A stretch of DNA of 64,000 nt from an uncultured Litorivicinus sp. (lineage in GTDB: Bacteria > Pseudomonadota > Gammaproteobacteria > Pseudomonadales > Litorivicinaceae), in the NCBI GenBank assembly GCA_902594275.1, contig CACJLQ010000003.1:1-64000 (forward strand), written 5' to 3'. Positions within the stretch are counted from its first letter, which is position 1, and the number at the start of each line of letters is the position of its first letter. Shown in pieces: positions 17,885-27,178 of this stretch. The position numbers were made by a program, and so were the translations under genes. Under the pieces are notes generated by a model that worked only from the letters and a program-made list of their open reading frames with translations, did not search any database and was not told the DNA's origin.

Positions 17885-18057
17885 ACTGCGTTCCCCAGCA
17901 TTTCTTACCCAGCAATAATTAGATCAGAGTCTCTAAAAAAGCTCTCAGATTTATCTTACCGTATGGAGTAATGTAGGCTGTCCAGGCTAGATCCAACGGT
18001 AGGTATTTCAAGATAACAATCACACTAGCTTTTTAAAACAACGGATCGAGGTTTAGG

Positions 18058-18252
18058 TTGGCCAAATTCAAGACAAAAAATGTAGAACTTTTCCATAGGT
18101 CGATGGAGTTCATGAAGACCGACGATTTTGAGTCATTCAGGGCTCTTATAGATCAGTTGGCGCCAGATGACAGAGAAGAAGTATTGCAGATGTATAAGAA
18201 GGCGTACCACTACCTCAAGACTGGAAATCCAAATGTGCCTTCGCTCCAATAG
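18058..18252 (+). CDS. Small hypothetical protein
   Basis: A 64-residue charged, helical reading frame. It opens with a TTG that has GAGG 6 nt upstream; an internal ATG at about 18103 would give a 49-residue product. There is no signal, membrane segment or known domain. Its amino-acid use looks coding, but it is isolated and could be spurious. Confidence 0.45.
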   Translation: MAKFKTKNVELFHRSMEFMKTDDFESFRALIDQLAPDDREEVLQMYKKAYHYLKTGNPNVPSLQ

Positions 18253-18578
18253 TGGATCTTATTTCTTGTAACCAAGCACTCATTTTCATTCGAACCGCAC
18301 CAACATAACTGCGTTATGATCAGGATTCGCTGGCTTGAATATTTGCTAGAGCAACAGGGAGCTAGTCTGACTTCTGATGTCAAGTTCAAGGCTGGCCAAT
18401 AGATTCAAGGTATTAACGCTCTGATTGATCTCTATTCGAGGTTGGAGAAAATTACCAAACATAGTCACAAAGTACGGCCTACTACTATAAATTTTGTGAA
18501 TCCGCATCATGAGTATTGAGGACTTACCGCTGCAACTGAACCAAAGGTATAACTTGTTATACTGAGTGTTGACGACGT
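18253..18578. other. Intergenic region, nothing recognised
   Basis: About 325 bp without a credible gene. No tRNA, hairpin with a T-tract or long repeat was noticed. Confidence 0.5.
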
Positions 18579-18590
18579 TTGGCTACACTG

Positions 18591-19064
18591 ATGATTGCGA
18601 TGACTAACTTCATAGAACCATCTGAAAAATATAAATCAATCCTTCTCATCGTTATTTTTTTTATGGCCGATGTTGCGTCGGCTAGCATCAAAGGTAAGTT
18701 CGACGGTACTGGTATGATCTGTCCAGCCGAAAATGCCATCGCTAGCCGCGCTGAAAAAGCACACGGTTGGTCACCTGAGACACTTGTATTTTGGTTCGAT
18801 CAAGGCATCGTAGCAAGACTTAAGAGCTACCAGGAAAACCATTATTCAGATCTTCATATCAACTCACAGTCAGCAAATTATTATTCAAATGACGAAGAAC
18901 TATGGTTTGATCTGGGCTACACGTTTTCCATAAATTTACAAACATTACAGTTGTATTCGATTATCTCGATGGGAGGTAATACAACACTGAGAAATAAAAA
19001 ATGCCAGTTCCTTACGGGAGATACTTTCTGGAATACATTGAAATTTGACAAGCCGTGGGATTAA
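18591..19064 (+). CDS. Secreted hypothetical protein
   Basis: About 157 residues from the ATG at 18591 (MIAMTNF); a TTG at 18579 is also possible. A hydrophobic stretch at residues 16-30 ending VASA is a late signal peptide or anchor. Two cysteines, one after the signal and one near the C-terminus, could form a disulfide. The mature region is aromatic-rich (Tyr, Trp, Phe) and beta-like. No family recognised. It lies just left of the hsdM remnant, facing it. Confidence 0.55.
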   Translation: MIAMTNFIEPSEKYKSILLIVIFFMADVASASIKGKFDGTGMICPAENAIASRAEKAHGWSPETLVFWFDQGIVARLKSYQENHYSDLHINSQSANYYSNDEELWFDLGYTFSINLQTLQLYSIISMGGNTTLRNKKCQFLTGDTFWNTLKFDKPWD

Positions 19065-19348
19065 CGTTTTTGACCCTTTAAAAATCAGAAAGCTCCTTTT
19101 CACTACTAACCTCAGTTCGATCTGGATTCACGAAAATCTGACACTCCAAACTCAACAACAATTCAAATTCAGGAAGATGATGTTCCTACTGAAGCTTGGT
19201 CCAATCGACCCCAACTCCGGAGCATGCAACCAAAGACGTCAGAGCTACTAGCACAGCTTTTGTGCATAAGTTAAATCTCGGTCCCTTTCGAGTGAAGAAT
19301 GCCGATCGATTGCATTCAAATATTATTATTTATGAAAAAATCTTGATC

Positions 19349-19978
19349 TTATTTCACCTTGGCGGCTTTGAGGAGCAGAACAGCAACAAGTATTTTCACC
19401 ACGTGAGATGGTGTATGCAACTGCCCTCCTCTTCTTCCCTCAGATAGGGCAAACTGACCCAAGAAGTATTCGTAGACCTCACCCAAGAGATCCGTCAATT
19501 GATACTTATCTGCAAATCCAATGGTAGAGATCAGATCGATCAACTCACCCAGAACACCTTATCCTAACTGAGTACCACCAAATCGTTTATCTAACTTTCC
19601 TCGAAGTGATTGGTTCTTTGTCTCAATCGCAATCATCGCATCGTCTACGAGTAAACCAATATCAGGTTGTTTTGCTTTAGCGCGAAGTGTCTCCCAACGA
19701 GATTCTTTCGGCACCCAAAACACGTTGTCCTGTGCGTAATAATCACGTTCTTCGAGTTCAGACTCGTATTCGGATGGATCTTCACTGATGAAGTAATCTG
19801 AGTTGGGATCAGACACCATCTCACGGATCTTGTCTTGCTGTGCGGTGCAGGAGTCGGAAATGTACTTCCGGAATATCAGTCCAAGCACGATATGCTTGTA
19901 TTCAGCAGCGTCCATCTGCGCACGTAATTTGTCGGCAGATTTCCAGAGGGTAACTTTGATGTCTTCTGACACGAGCAC
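19349..19978 (-). pseudogene. hsdM: Truncated type I restriction methylase subunit (hsdM) remnant
   Basis: The minus strand encodes the N-terminal domain of a type I restriction-modification M subunit: LWKSADKLRAQMDAAEYKHI, then LGLIFRKYISD, then after an in-frame TAA at 19559 the same frame continues as LGELIDLISTIGF, DLLGEVYEYFLGQFA and GGQLHTPSHVVKILV. It loses the frame near the expected LAP motif. The S-adenosylmethionine and NPPY catalytic motifs are absent, and no hsdS or hsdR is in the window. About the first 200 of the usual 500 or so codons remain. It lies just outside the leftmost att-like block of the island. Confidence 0.85.
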
Positions 19979-20578
19979 GTCTTGTTCGCAATTTAAACAA
20001 GCAAAACTCTACCTTTTACTTATTCGAAACCCTTTTTTGTAAATAGCAAGATACTAATAACAAACAAAGAACAGATTCGACCCCCCCGGCCCCTGTAAAA
20101 GTTCAACAAATATTAATGGAAAATTTTAATTCAAATAGAATCTTTGGCGACACAAAAAGTGGTACAAATAAAAGATTACGAATTATTTTATCGCTTTAAG
20201 ACTCTGAATTTATGAGATTTTCAATAATTCGATGGTGGAGAGGCAGTCCGCCATATCTTCTCACCAAGTAATTGATTTAAGTGAATTTATAAATAACACA
20301 AAAACAGGGTCCCACAATTGGAAGAAGCGCGCCCGCGCTAGTCGTGACAACAAGCGTTAACGAGGAATCCATTCTTCGACTCAAAAAAACAGTCATTTCT
20401 TTCATCGACATCCGATGATCCAGTTTGAATACCACCCTTTTGAATTGTCTTCATTTAAAACAAATGCCCCCTAGTCAACGCAGACGGTTACTTTGGCACT
20501 GACGAATCGAGCCTTCAGACGCACGATAAAAGAAATAGATTAGGCGAGTAGATGACTCCGAAGCAGAGATTTATCGAA
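19979..20578. other. Gene-free island boundary with att-like and arm-like remnants
   Basis: A 600-bp AT-rich stretch without genes. It holds a one-mismatch copy of the tRNA-Ser 3' end at 20233-20246, one GTCCCACAAT arm-like motif at 20309-20318 and a GCGCGCCCGCGC element at 20327-20338, in the same order and at nearly the same spacing as at 28868-28989. Confidence 0.7.
20233..20246 (-). repeat. Decayed att copy of the tRNA-Ser 3' end
   Basis: TGGTGGAGAGGCAG differs in one base from the att core at 28868 and 33549. The six bases after it (TCCGCC) match those after the 28868 copy, so the two are related as island junctions rather than as chance hits. Confidence 0.7.
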
Positions 20579-20803
20579 TTAAAAGAGTTTTCGAACTATA
20601 AAATTGGTTATTGTATTCCCGACAGGAGCCAGCGCGATAACAGCTAAGGCAGCTATCGGCCATCCGAGTAACCAACCTCGCACCCATCGCATGACAAAAT
20701 CATCACTAAAACCCACGTTTAACCAAGTAATAAATCCGGTGACGAAAAAAACCACCATAAAGGTCATCACTGTCGGCCCTACGTACTTAGCGGATCTTTC
20801 CAT
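20579..20803 (-). CDS. DUF2798 family membrane protein
   Basis: A 74-residue protein with two membrane helices (about residues 9-29 and 44-64) and the DUF2798-like pattern: TGFITWLNVGF, then FVMRWVRGWLLGWPIA and a basic end. Function of the family is not known. It is the first gene inside the older island layer. Confidence 0.8.
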   Translation of the reverse strand: MERSAKYVGPTVMTFMVVFFVTGFITWLNVGFSDDFVMRWVRGWLLGWPIAALAVIALAPVGNTITNFIVRKLF

Positions 20804-20945
20804 CTAATCTTTGAGTCCTACTAATTAGCTGTGGAGCGTACCCTTTGCGTTGTGGCTGTCATGGAACAAGATACGCTCGGACAAAACTCCGGTAGTTACT
20901 TGCTACCTCTCATATTGGATACCAAACTAAAGCTACCTCTATCAT

Positions 20946-21248
20946 CTATCCTGTAAATCCGTCAATAATCACGAGAGTTCGTTCGATAAAAGGGGCCGCA
21001 TTAGTTACGATTTGCTGGTAGTCTGCATCGTTATACCAATCTTCAGCATGCTGACGCGATGGAAACTCAATCACGATCAACCGATCGTGAGGGAAGGAGT
21101 TCTCCATATCAGTTTTGTGACCACCTCGAACCAGAAACGTCCCATGATATTTTTTTACCAACGCACCAACGTGATCTTGATAAGAAGATTTATATCTAGC
21201 CGGATCGTTGACTCTGACGTTGGCTAGCACGTATGTCTTGGACGTCAT
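20946..21248 (-). CDS. DUF1330 family protein, island paralog
   Basis: A 100-residue DUF1330 protein with YVLANVRVNDPARY, LVRGGHKTDMEN and AEDWYNDADYQQ. It is very close to the product of 12072-12371 along its whole length, and both end IIDGFTG. The second copy lies inside the tRNA-Ser island, so one of the two was probably acquired or duplicated with it. The transcript continues from the broken DUF3303 gene 37 bp upstream on the same strand. Confidence 0.88.
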   Translation of the reverse strand: MTSKTYVLANVRVNDPARYKSSYQDHVGALVKKYHGTFLVRGGHKTDMENSFPHDRLIVIEFPSRQHAEDWYNDADYQQIVTNAAPFIERTLVIIDGFTG

Positions 21249-21284
21249 CGAATAACCCCTACTGAAATCTAAGTCGATTTACAT

Positions 21285-21560
21285 TCAGCCAAAATGTTTG
21301 GGGAGCACCGAGCTTATGGTTTCGTCGTCAATGATCGCAGTGATTTCTATTTTAACGAGACCGTTCCAATCCAAAGCATAATTGGCCAAGGCTGCTCAAT
21401 CGGTGGTATCAAGGATAGCAAAACCACCTGTCCCGTCTAAATTATGATATCTCGACAGCATCGAGACACCTTCTGGCGGCATCCCACCGGTAGCCATAAA
21501 TTGATTTATCGTTGTATCCCTTGTCTCTGGTGTGTGGGTCCACGCTAGCTTGAAAAGCAT
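21285..21560 (-). pseudogene. DUF3303 gene broken by one in-frame TGA
   Basis: From an ATG at 21560 with an AGGAG site the frame reads MLFKLAWTHTPETRD, then GGMPPEGVSMLSRYHN, GTGGFAILDTTD, the DUF3303 pattern. A TGA follows, after which the same frame continues for 36 codons (AALANYALDWNGLVKIEIT) to a TGA at 21285. The two parts together have the normal length of about 91 residues. Apart from the nonsense codon it looks intact, so the inactivation is recent or is a sequence error. It is a paralog of 13575-13877. Confidence 0.8.
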
Positions 21561-21886
21561 TCTCGATCTCCTGATCCCTAGCCTGTTTATCAAATAACCA
21601 CGTTATAGGACGTATTACCCAATGATAACCACAGTTCATTTGCTAGCTCTTGTGGTTCTTTTGTAAGTGCTTGGATTGTGTCAAAGAGTCTTGCTTAAGG
21701 TACCCAAGTCTCCCAATACGCAGCGATATGTTGAGACACGGGGGAGTAAAAAAAAATCTCTTAGATAGATAAAATTCAGTTCAGGCATAAGAAAATGGTA
21801 CATTTTTTAAGCAACTGTGCAGTGAAACTTGTCTTACCAATGCTCGCTTATACTGGTAATAGATCGTCGGTGGCTGAATATCGCGC
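21561..21886. other. Intergenic region between broken genes
   Basis: About 325 bp separating two divergent pseudogenes. Nothing coding or structured was recognised. It should contain the former promoters of both. Confidence 0.4.
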
Positions 21887-22337
21887 TTGCTTACAAATAC
21901 ATTGAAATACTATGTTTTGATCATCCGCCTTTGGTGCAGTGATACTTGGGAGATAGAAATTGCTGATGGCTTGAAGGGCTGTATTGTCTTGAATGCAGTT
22001 TGGACCGTACCGGATGATGTTCGGGATGACTTTTTAGAGGTTTTCCAAACGCACTTTGAGTTCATGGAACTCAAATCAACGCAACAAGGTGACAATGAAT
22101 TGATCTCCTACTTCTGGGCTGGTGGGGATGGCTAGGAAGATCCTATCGATATGCGTTCCGCAAAAAAAAGAGGGTATGCAGTTGGTCGTGCATGAGGTGT
22201 ATCGCAATGAAGCAGGACTAAGACATCATCGGACGGAGTCTGAGACGCTCGCACCAGCTTTGCAGGAAGTGATGACACGAGGCGTGCAGAGTTAATTTCA
22301 TAACAACCTAAAGGTCTTGGAAAGTTTATGGGACTAG
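21887..22337 (+). pseudogene. Broken paralog of the phosphorelay-linked DABB gene
   Basis: The plus strand carries a decayed copy of the gene at 25951-26328. The first part reads LNAVWTVPDDVRDDFLEVF and HFEFM, up to a TAG at 22133. The same frame goes on as EDPIDMRSAKKRGY. One extra base near 22180 then shifts to the frame EVYRNEAGLRHHRTE, followed by LAPALQEVMTRG, a TAA at 22293, and HNNLKVLESLWD with the final TAG at 22337. The intact paralog has GVWGVPDEMHDEFIEF, ELYRTEQGLRHHWTE and NNGRVIHSLWD in the same order. Two nonsense codons and a frameshift mean it is dead. Confidence 0.82.
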
Positions 22338-22599
22338 CAGCAACCCCATAAAAACTGATGGACATTTACAAGTTATTGAAACGCTGTGAGGGAGAGTTTG
22401 TAGTCATTGTCTAGTAATACTAACCCTTCTCGGACCATCTCCTCACGCCAGGTTCGTGCAGCTAATTCAGTGAAGTAAAAATGCGAGGTACAGCAGAGAC
22501 AAGTAACGTTCCAAGATTTCAAAAAAATTAACAATCGCACAAGAGATGTGTTTTATCTAAAATAAGGAAGCCGCCATCGTCTTTGTCACTGCTCAAAAT

Positions 22600-22935
22600 T
22601 CAACTCGCGCCCAGTGAAGAAGGCGTTTTATAATTAGCAAGCGCTTCACTGGCCAATGTAGCAGGTTCTTTCAGGTCAACCTCCTCTAGCACATGCACGT
22701 TAAAAAGAGATCCCGATGCCATTGTGGCCATTTTTATAGCTAATATCTGCTCGCTGGTACCTCGCCCTATTGCAACAAAATCATGTTCGCCCTTTGTAAG
22801 AAAAAAGTCTAGAAGTTCGGCTCCCACGGCCTCTGAAATCATCTCTGCAGCTACTCGCCTGTTCTGGTCAGGTTGGCTGATGAACCCCTTCATTGCCTCG
22901 GGCGTGTAGTTACCATATATAATAAACTTATCCAT
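22600..22935 (-). CDS. GYD-domain protein of the phosphorelay operon
   Basis: A 111-residue GYD-family protein (FIIYGNYTPEAMKGFISQP start, EHDFVAIGRGTSEQILAIKM core). It is a paralog of 9337-9660. It follows the hybrid histidine kinase on the same strand after 54 bp and has its own AAAAGGAGAA site. The position makes it a candidate sensor, target or modulator of the phosphorelay, but nothing in the sequence proves this. Confidence 0.85.
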   Translation of the reverse strand: MDKFIIYGNYTPEAMKGFISQPDQNRRVAAEMISEAVGAELLDFFLTKGEHDFVAIGRGTSEQILAIKMATMASGSLFNVHVLEEVDLKEPATLASEALANYKTPSSLGAS

Positions 22936-22989
22936 TGTTTCTCCTTTTGTACTTTATTAAAGATCGGACGCCATCTTTCAGCCACCCTT

Positions 22990-25188
22990 TCAAGCTGTGA
23001 GGAGTCGGCTCACCTCTGCAACCAGCTGAGCACGTCTGAGTGGCTTTGATACATAGCCTGAGAAGCCCTGGCTTAAATAATTTTCTTTATCGCCCTCAAC
23101 AGCATTGGCGGTAAGCGCAATCACTGGAAGCTCTGATTGAGGCCCCTTCATTTCTCTGATCATGAGAGTCGCCTCTAATCCACTCATTACAGGCATCTGG
23201 ATATCCATTAATACAATCGAAAGGTCGTTACAGCGCTGGATAAACTCCACCGCTTCCGCTCCGTTGTTTACGATGGTGAAATCCAAACACCCTAGTTTTT
23301 GTAGCACCTTCCTGATCACGAGTTGATTAGTACTGTTATCTTCGGCGACTAATATTTTTAAGCCCGCAAAGTCGCCTTCTGGTTCGGTGCGACCAGCACT
23401 TCTGCTTGCTGGGCCAAGATTACTGACATCACCAAACATGCAACTTGATACCACTGATTTAAGCCTATCTTCCTTTACAGGTTTACTGAGCATGCGAGTC
23501 ACGTCCAATGCTTTCATCTCATCTGTTAACCCTGAACTGGATAACATAATTATCGGTACGGTTATTTTCTTGTTACGAATTTCCCGACAGAGATCTAACC
23601 CACTTAATTCGGGCATATTTAAATCGGTAATCACCAGATCCAGGTGAATCTTCTTTGATTCCAGATCGTTTATCTCCTCTAGAGCTTCTGTGGCCCCCAT
23701 CGCCTCAACCACCGTAGCACCAGCTCGCAACAATGGCCGCTTAATGATCGTCCGGTTGAGCTCAATGTCATCTACAACAAGAATGCATTTGCCTGCTATC
23801 TGAAGTTCGCCGTCAGCTCCAGTGCTTTGGCTAGCGTCTTGATCCTCCAGGCATTGGAGCTTAAGTTCTATCGATGTAGTGGTGCCTTGACCGAGGACCG
23901 AGGACACATCGATCTTACCGTTAAACGCTTCAACTAAATTTTTAACAATCGCCATCCCGAGTCCAGTTCCACCGAAACGACGGGTAATAGAGGTATCCGC
24001 CTGAGAAAATTTCTCGAATAATGTTTTGACACCTTCGTCATCCATACCTATACCGGTATCAATCACCGAGATTCGAATCAAATCTTGAGATGGATTTTCC
24101 AATTTAATTTGGACAAAACCAGTCTCGGTAAATTTCACAGAGTTACCTGCGATGTTGTATAGAATTTGCGAGATCCGGACCGGATCACCGATTACTTTGT
24201 TCGGGAAGTCTGGGTCTATCTCTAAAATAATCTCGATATTTTTTTCATGCGCCTTGATCGACAGGTTGTCTGCTGTCTTAGCTAACTCCGATTTCAAACA
24301 AAACGGGACCTCCTCATAAGTCATTTGCCCTGCTTCGATCTTTGATACATCTAATATATCGTTGATGATCCGAAGTAAGTTTTCAGCACTACCTAAGAGA
24401 GTTTCGGTATACCCCAACTGCTCCTCATTGAGACCAGTATCTTTAAGAATTTCAGCGATCCCAATAACGCCATTCAGAGGAGTACGTATCTCATGGCTCA
24501 TATTCGCCAAAAATTCAGATTTAAAATTAGCCTGTTCTATCGCCGCGATACGCTGCTTTTCTAGCTCGGCCGCCAGGTTTTGTCTCAGCTTCGACTCCAA
24601 TTCCATCTTTTTAAGTTGGTAGCGCGCCGTTTTTGAGGTCTCCAGGTGCACAATTTCGCGGTAGGCTATTTGAGCTAGGTTCTCAAGCGCTTTTACCTGC
24701 TCATCGGACAAACCCGACTGCTGGGTAAAATCAAGAGCACAAACAGATCCTAGCGCTTCGTTGTTCTCAGTTTTAATTGGTACCCCCGAATAAAATTGGA
24801 TATTCGGATGCCCACGAACGTTAGGATTTTCTTTGAATCTCGGATCAGATAATGGTGAGATCACTTCAAAATGCTGGTTACCCGCCACAGTGTAATTACA
24901 AAAAGCGTCGTGTCGCGGCATCGTCTGTGAAACCGCATCCATCTGTTGGTCACCTGAATCAGAAAGTTGATGGGCTAAAATGATTTGCTTATCATTAGAA
25001 ATTATTGTCACCGCGACCATTGAAGATTGGGTAATTAGCGCCGCCAGCTCGCAGACTTTTTCGAGGATTTCCGACTTCGGGAACTGCTCCAGAGACAACT
25101 CAGCTATACGTTTGATCCGCGCTGCTTCATTTTCGGGGATTGGAAAATCGGGATAAGTCCAATTCGACAACCAATCAGTTGTGTTCAC
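22990..25188 (-). CDS. GAF hybrid histidine kinase with two receiver domains
   Basis: A kinase of about 732 residues without membrane segments. A GAF domain lies at about residues 40-182, then a coiled coil, a HisKA domain with the phosphorylatable His in [12 protein letters not shown] near residue 233, and a HATPase_c with SVKFTETG (N box), DTGIGM and FGGTGLGM. Receiver 1 covers about 468-580 with Asp in [11 protein letters not shown] near 523, and receiver 2 about 612-730 with Asp in [11 protein letters not shown] near 663; both keep the conserved Lys. It would sense a cytoplasmic signal through GAF and pass phosphate via its receivers to the separate Hpt protein encoded just upstream. The GTG at 25188 has GGAGG 8 nt before it. 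Confidence 0.92.
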   Translation of the reverse strand: MNTTDWLSNWTYPDFPIPENEAARIKRIAELSLEQFPKSEILEKVCELAALITQSSMVAVTIISNDKQIILAHQLSDSGDQQMDAVSQTMPRHDAFCNYTVAGNQHFEVISPLSDPRFKENPNVRGHPNIQFYSGVPIKTENNEALGSVCALDFTQQSGLSDEQVKALENLAQIAYREIVHLETSKTARYQLKKMELESKLRQNLAAELEKQRIAAIEQANFKSEFLANMSHEIRTPLNGVIGIAEILKDTGLNEEQLGYTETLLGSAENLLRIINDILDVSKIEAGQMTYEEVPFCLKSELAKTADNLSIKAHEKNIEIILEIDPDFPNKVIGDPVRISQILYNIAGNSVKFTETGFVQIKLENPSQDLIRISVIDTGIGMDDEGVKTLFEKFSQADTSITRRFGGTGLGMAIVKNLVEAFNGKIDVSSVLGQGTTTSIELKLQCLEDQDASQSTGADGELQIAGKCILVVDDIELNRTIIKRPLLRAGATVVEAMGATEALEEINDLESKKIHLDLVITDLNMPELSGLDLCREIRNKKITVPIIMLSSSGLTDEMKALDVTRMLSKPVKEDRLKSVVSSCMFGDVSNLGPASRSAGRTEPEGDFAGLKILVAEDNSTNQLVIRKVLQKLGCLDFTIVNNGAEAVEFIQRCNDLSIVLMDIQMPVMSGLEATLMIREMKGPQSELPVIALTANAVEGDKENYLSQGFSGYVSKPLRRAQLVAEVSRLLTA

Positions 25189-25227
25189 CAAGAAGACCTC
25201 CAGTTCGATCTAACACCCTGAGCTGTT

Positions 25228-25545
25228 TTATTTTTTTAAATCGGCCACTACCCGCTCAACCATATCAATCAGCCGATTTTTATCTTCTTCAGAAAGACCT
25301 CGCGTCTTAGCTCCTTGCTCAACGTGAGCCGCTAGCTCAGCACACTGCAGATACCCAAAGTTTCCACATGTGGACACGATTTTGTGCGCATTCTTTGCGA
25401 TTAAATCAAGGTCGTCCGACAGCAACCCAGCCAACAAATCCTCAATATCGGTAACGGCTTCCACTAGAATCTCGTCGAGATCTTCCTGATCAAAATCGCC
25501 AAAATTATCATCCCAAAAGTCTTGATCAAACCATGGTTCACTCAT
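25228..25545 (-). CDS. Stand-alone Hpt phosphotransfer protein
   Basis: A 105-residue four-helix Hpt protein with an acidic N-terminus (residues 1-25). The phosphorylatable His is in IAKNAHKIVSTCGNFG near residue 54, where Hpt domains usually read AHxLKGxxxxxG. It lies between the lone receiver gene (4-nt gap) and the hybrid kinase (39-nt gap). The natural role is to shuttle phosphate between the kinase receivers and the lone receiver. Confidence 0.88.
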   Translation of the reverse strand: MSEPWFDQDFWDDNFGDFDQEDLDEILVEAVTDIEDLLAGLLSDDLDLIAKNAHKIVSTCGNFGYLQCAELAAHVEQGAKTRGLSEEDKNRLIDMVERVVADLKK

Positions 25546-25549
25546 CTTT

Positions 25550-25912
25550 TTATTGTCCTATCAACTGCATGGCCTTCATGCCTATCGCAGATTTTGAGAG
25601 TGGCTTGTATATGAAATTCGAGATCTGACGCTCAGCATACGCCTGACGAGTTGCTTGTGATTTATCGCCAGTGAACACACAAACCGTAGCATGCTGAATG
25701 TAAGCGGCAATCTCATCAATAATTTCGTAGCCATAGACGTCGTCAATGTTGTGATCCAGAAGTATTAAATCAAAGCGACGCGCTGTGAGCTCTTTTATAG
25801 CCTCAATAGCATCATCGGCGACATGAACCTTGTAGCCAAGATCGTGACAAGCTTGGCCAGCTAACTTCAACGCCACTTTATCATCGTCGATAACCAAAAC
25901 CAGCTTCTTCAA
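25550..25912 (-). CDS. Stand-alone response regulator receiver
   Basis: A CheY-like receiver of about 120 residues with no output domain. It shows VLVIDDDKVALK (acidic pocket), the phosphorylatable Asp in ILLDHNID near residue 53, the VFTG Thr and the FIYKPLS Lys. I chose the TTG at 25912 with GGGAG upstream; a TTG at 25960 would give 16 more residues and overlap the preceding gene. With no DNA-binding domain, it should act through protein contact. It is the likely end point of the phosphorelay encoded downstream. Confidence 0.87.
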   Translation of the reverse strand: MKKLVLVIDDDKVALKLAGQACHDLGYKVHVADDAIEAIKELTARRFDLILLDHNIDDVYGYEIIDEIAAYIQHATVCVFTGDKSQATRQAYAERQISNFIYKPLSKSAIGMKAMQLIGQ

Positions 25913-25950
25913 AACTAAAGCTCCCGACTCTTTACGCCCTACTAAATTGC

Positions 25951-26328
25951 TTAATCCCAAAGACTGTGAATGACACGCCCATTATTACAAAATTCAACTG
26001 TCAGTCCGCGTTTGGCCATTTCTTCAACAACAGGAGCAAACATAGCAGCTTCCGTCCAATGATGACGTAGCCCCTGTTCAGTTCGGTATAGCTCAGTCAG
26101 CACAAACTGATAACCACCAACTCGATCTGAGTCCATATCAAACGGATCTGCAATCCTCAAATTTTTCGCCCACCAAAAATGGACTAGTTCTAACTCACCA
26201 GACTGCTGAGATTTTTCTACCATAAACTCGGCATGAATGTTCGCAAATTCGATGAATTCATCATGCATTTCATCGGGAACACCCCAAACCCCCGTGAGGG
26301 CCACTAAATCCAAATATTGATTAGCCAT
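25951..26328 (-). CDS. DABB/ABM-like protein heading the phosphorelay operon
   Basis: About 125 residues from the ATG at 26328; a TTG start at 26418 would add 30. It resembles small monooxygenase-like dimeric alpha/beta-barrel proteins: GVWGVPDEMHDEFIEF, VHFWWAKN, ELYRTEQGLRHHWTEA (the usual E-YR-E-xLxxH pattern) and VIHSLWD at the end. It directly precedes the receiver, Hpt and kinase genes. A dead paralog lies at 21887-22337. It has no signal peptide. A role as ligand-binding or output partner of the relay is inference. Confidence 0.75.
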   Translation of the reverse strand: MANQYLDLVALTGVWGVPDEMHDEFIEFANIHAEFMVEKSQQSGELELVHFWWAKNLRIADPFDMDSDRVGGYQFVLTELYRTEQGLRHHWTEAAMFAPVVEEMAKRGLTVEFCNNGRVIHSLWD

Positions 26329-26804
26329 ATCGCTATTCGCCTTCCCAATTCCCACATCACGAGCTTTCGCCTTATCGGGCAACCAACTGCAATCGCCATC
26401 CGACTGAAAAGTTGACAATGCTCAATATCGAATCATGCTCTTCTGCAGTCGCTGACGAGGTTTACCCCTATTTACGTATACACTCTACACGGAACGTGAA
26501 CAAGATGAACATGACTTAGGTTAACCCTTCGCTGTTAGATAGACATGTCAAACAAGAAAGAATTGTTCGATCCATTTGTCGTTTTCTCACCTATAAATAT
26601 TTTTTGATTGGCTTACTTAACTTTAATTTCAATTCGCTCAACAGACGGCCCAACACAACCGAAGGGCTGATGTATCAGTTGAAGGCCACGCGCTTGAAGA
26701 AGCGACAACTGCTTAACGACACGTTAGTTGCGCTCATGGAGGACAGGCTGATCTTTTATGTGCGCGTTGCCAACAAGTCAGTGTTCATGACCTATGATCG
26801 AATT
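26329..26804. other. Largely gene-free stretch upstream of the phosphorelay operon
   Basis: About 475 bp. A plus-strand frame of 71 codons at 26604-26819 has a start without a good ribosome site. Its inner part, MYQLKATRLKKRQLLND, slightly recalls the short helical DUF465 proteins. I do not call it a gene. The promoter of the minus-strand phosphorelay operon must lie here. Confidence 0.4.
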
Positions 26805-27077
26805 TTAGTAATGCACTAATGTTCCCGTTAAGGGAATTGTGTGTTTGTTTTCCTCGTCGTACTGTAAAAGTAAGTGTCGCTGGGTATCTAACCATTCAAC
26901 CCCTCTTGCTATATCCTCGGCAATCTCTTCCTCTGCGCGGATGGCTATCACAACTACTTCGTCAGGAGTAGTCATAAGATAGCGCAATACTTCTTCTTCA
27001 CTTCTTTTTTTAATGTTGTTGAGAAACTCGTCAAAACACTCGGGCTTTGGCTTAAATCTAATTATTGAAACTTTCAT
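26805..27077 (-). CDS. Small DABB-like protein, coupled to a 28-residue peptide gene
   Basis: A 90-residue soluble protein whose secondary-structure pattern (MKVSIIRFKPKPECFDEFL, a helix, then VVVIAIRAEEE) matches antibiotic-monooxygenase-like dimeric alpha/beta-barrel proteins. Its ATG overlaps the TGA of the upstream peptide gene (ATGA), so translation is probably coupled. Third gene of the unit 27469-26805. Function unknown. Confidence 0.65.
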   Translation of the reverse strand: MKVSIIRFKPKPECFDEFLNNIKKRSEEEVLRYLMTTPDEVVVIAIRAEEEIAEDIARGVEWLDTQRHLLLQYDEENKHTIPLTGTLVHY

Positions 27078-27160
27078 ACAACCTTCTCCTCAGCCTTCAC
27101 AGGCAAGGCAAGCACACTGAGCGCAATCACGGTCAAAACTGCCTTTGTGTACTTGTCCAT
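27074..27160 (-). CDS. 28-residue peptide with MDKYTKAVLTVIA start
   Basis: A 28-codon gene that begins MDKYTKAVLTVIALSVLALP and ends VKAEEKVV. The hydrophobic core (residues 7-20) followed by VKA looks like a short membrane segment or a signal peptide with almost no mature part. It has a GAGGAG site 7-8 nt before the ATG, lies 18 nt after the ABM gene and overlaps the next gene by ATGA. A second copy with the same first 13 residues occurs at 29737-29826. I recall similar MD[KR]YTK starts in small proteins of other marine bacteria, without a known role. Confidence 0.7.
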   Translation of the reverse strand: MDKYTKAVLTVIALSVLALPVKAEEKVV

Positions 27161-27178
27161 GCTTAAACTCCTCGCTCC

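Noticed and set aside
26604-26819. 71-codon plus-strand frame, weakly DUF465-like
   Set aside because: No ribosome site at its start, and the resemblance covers only about 17 residues; noted as intergenic content instead.
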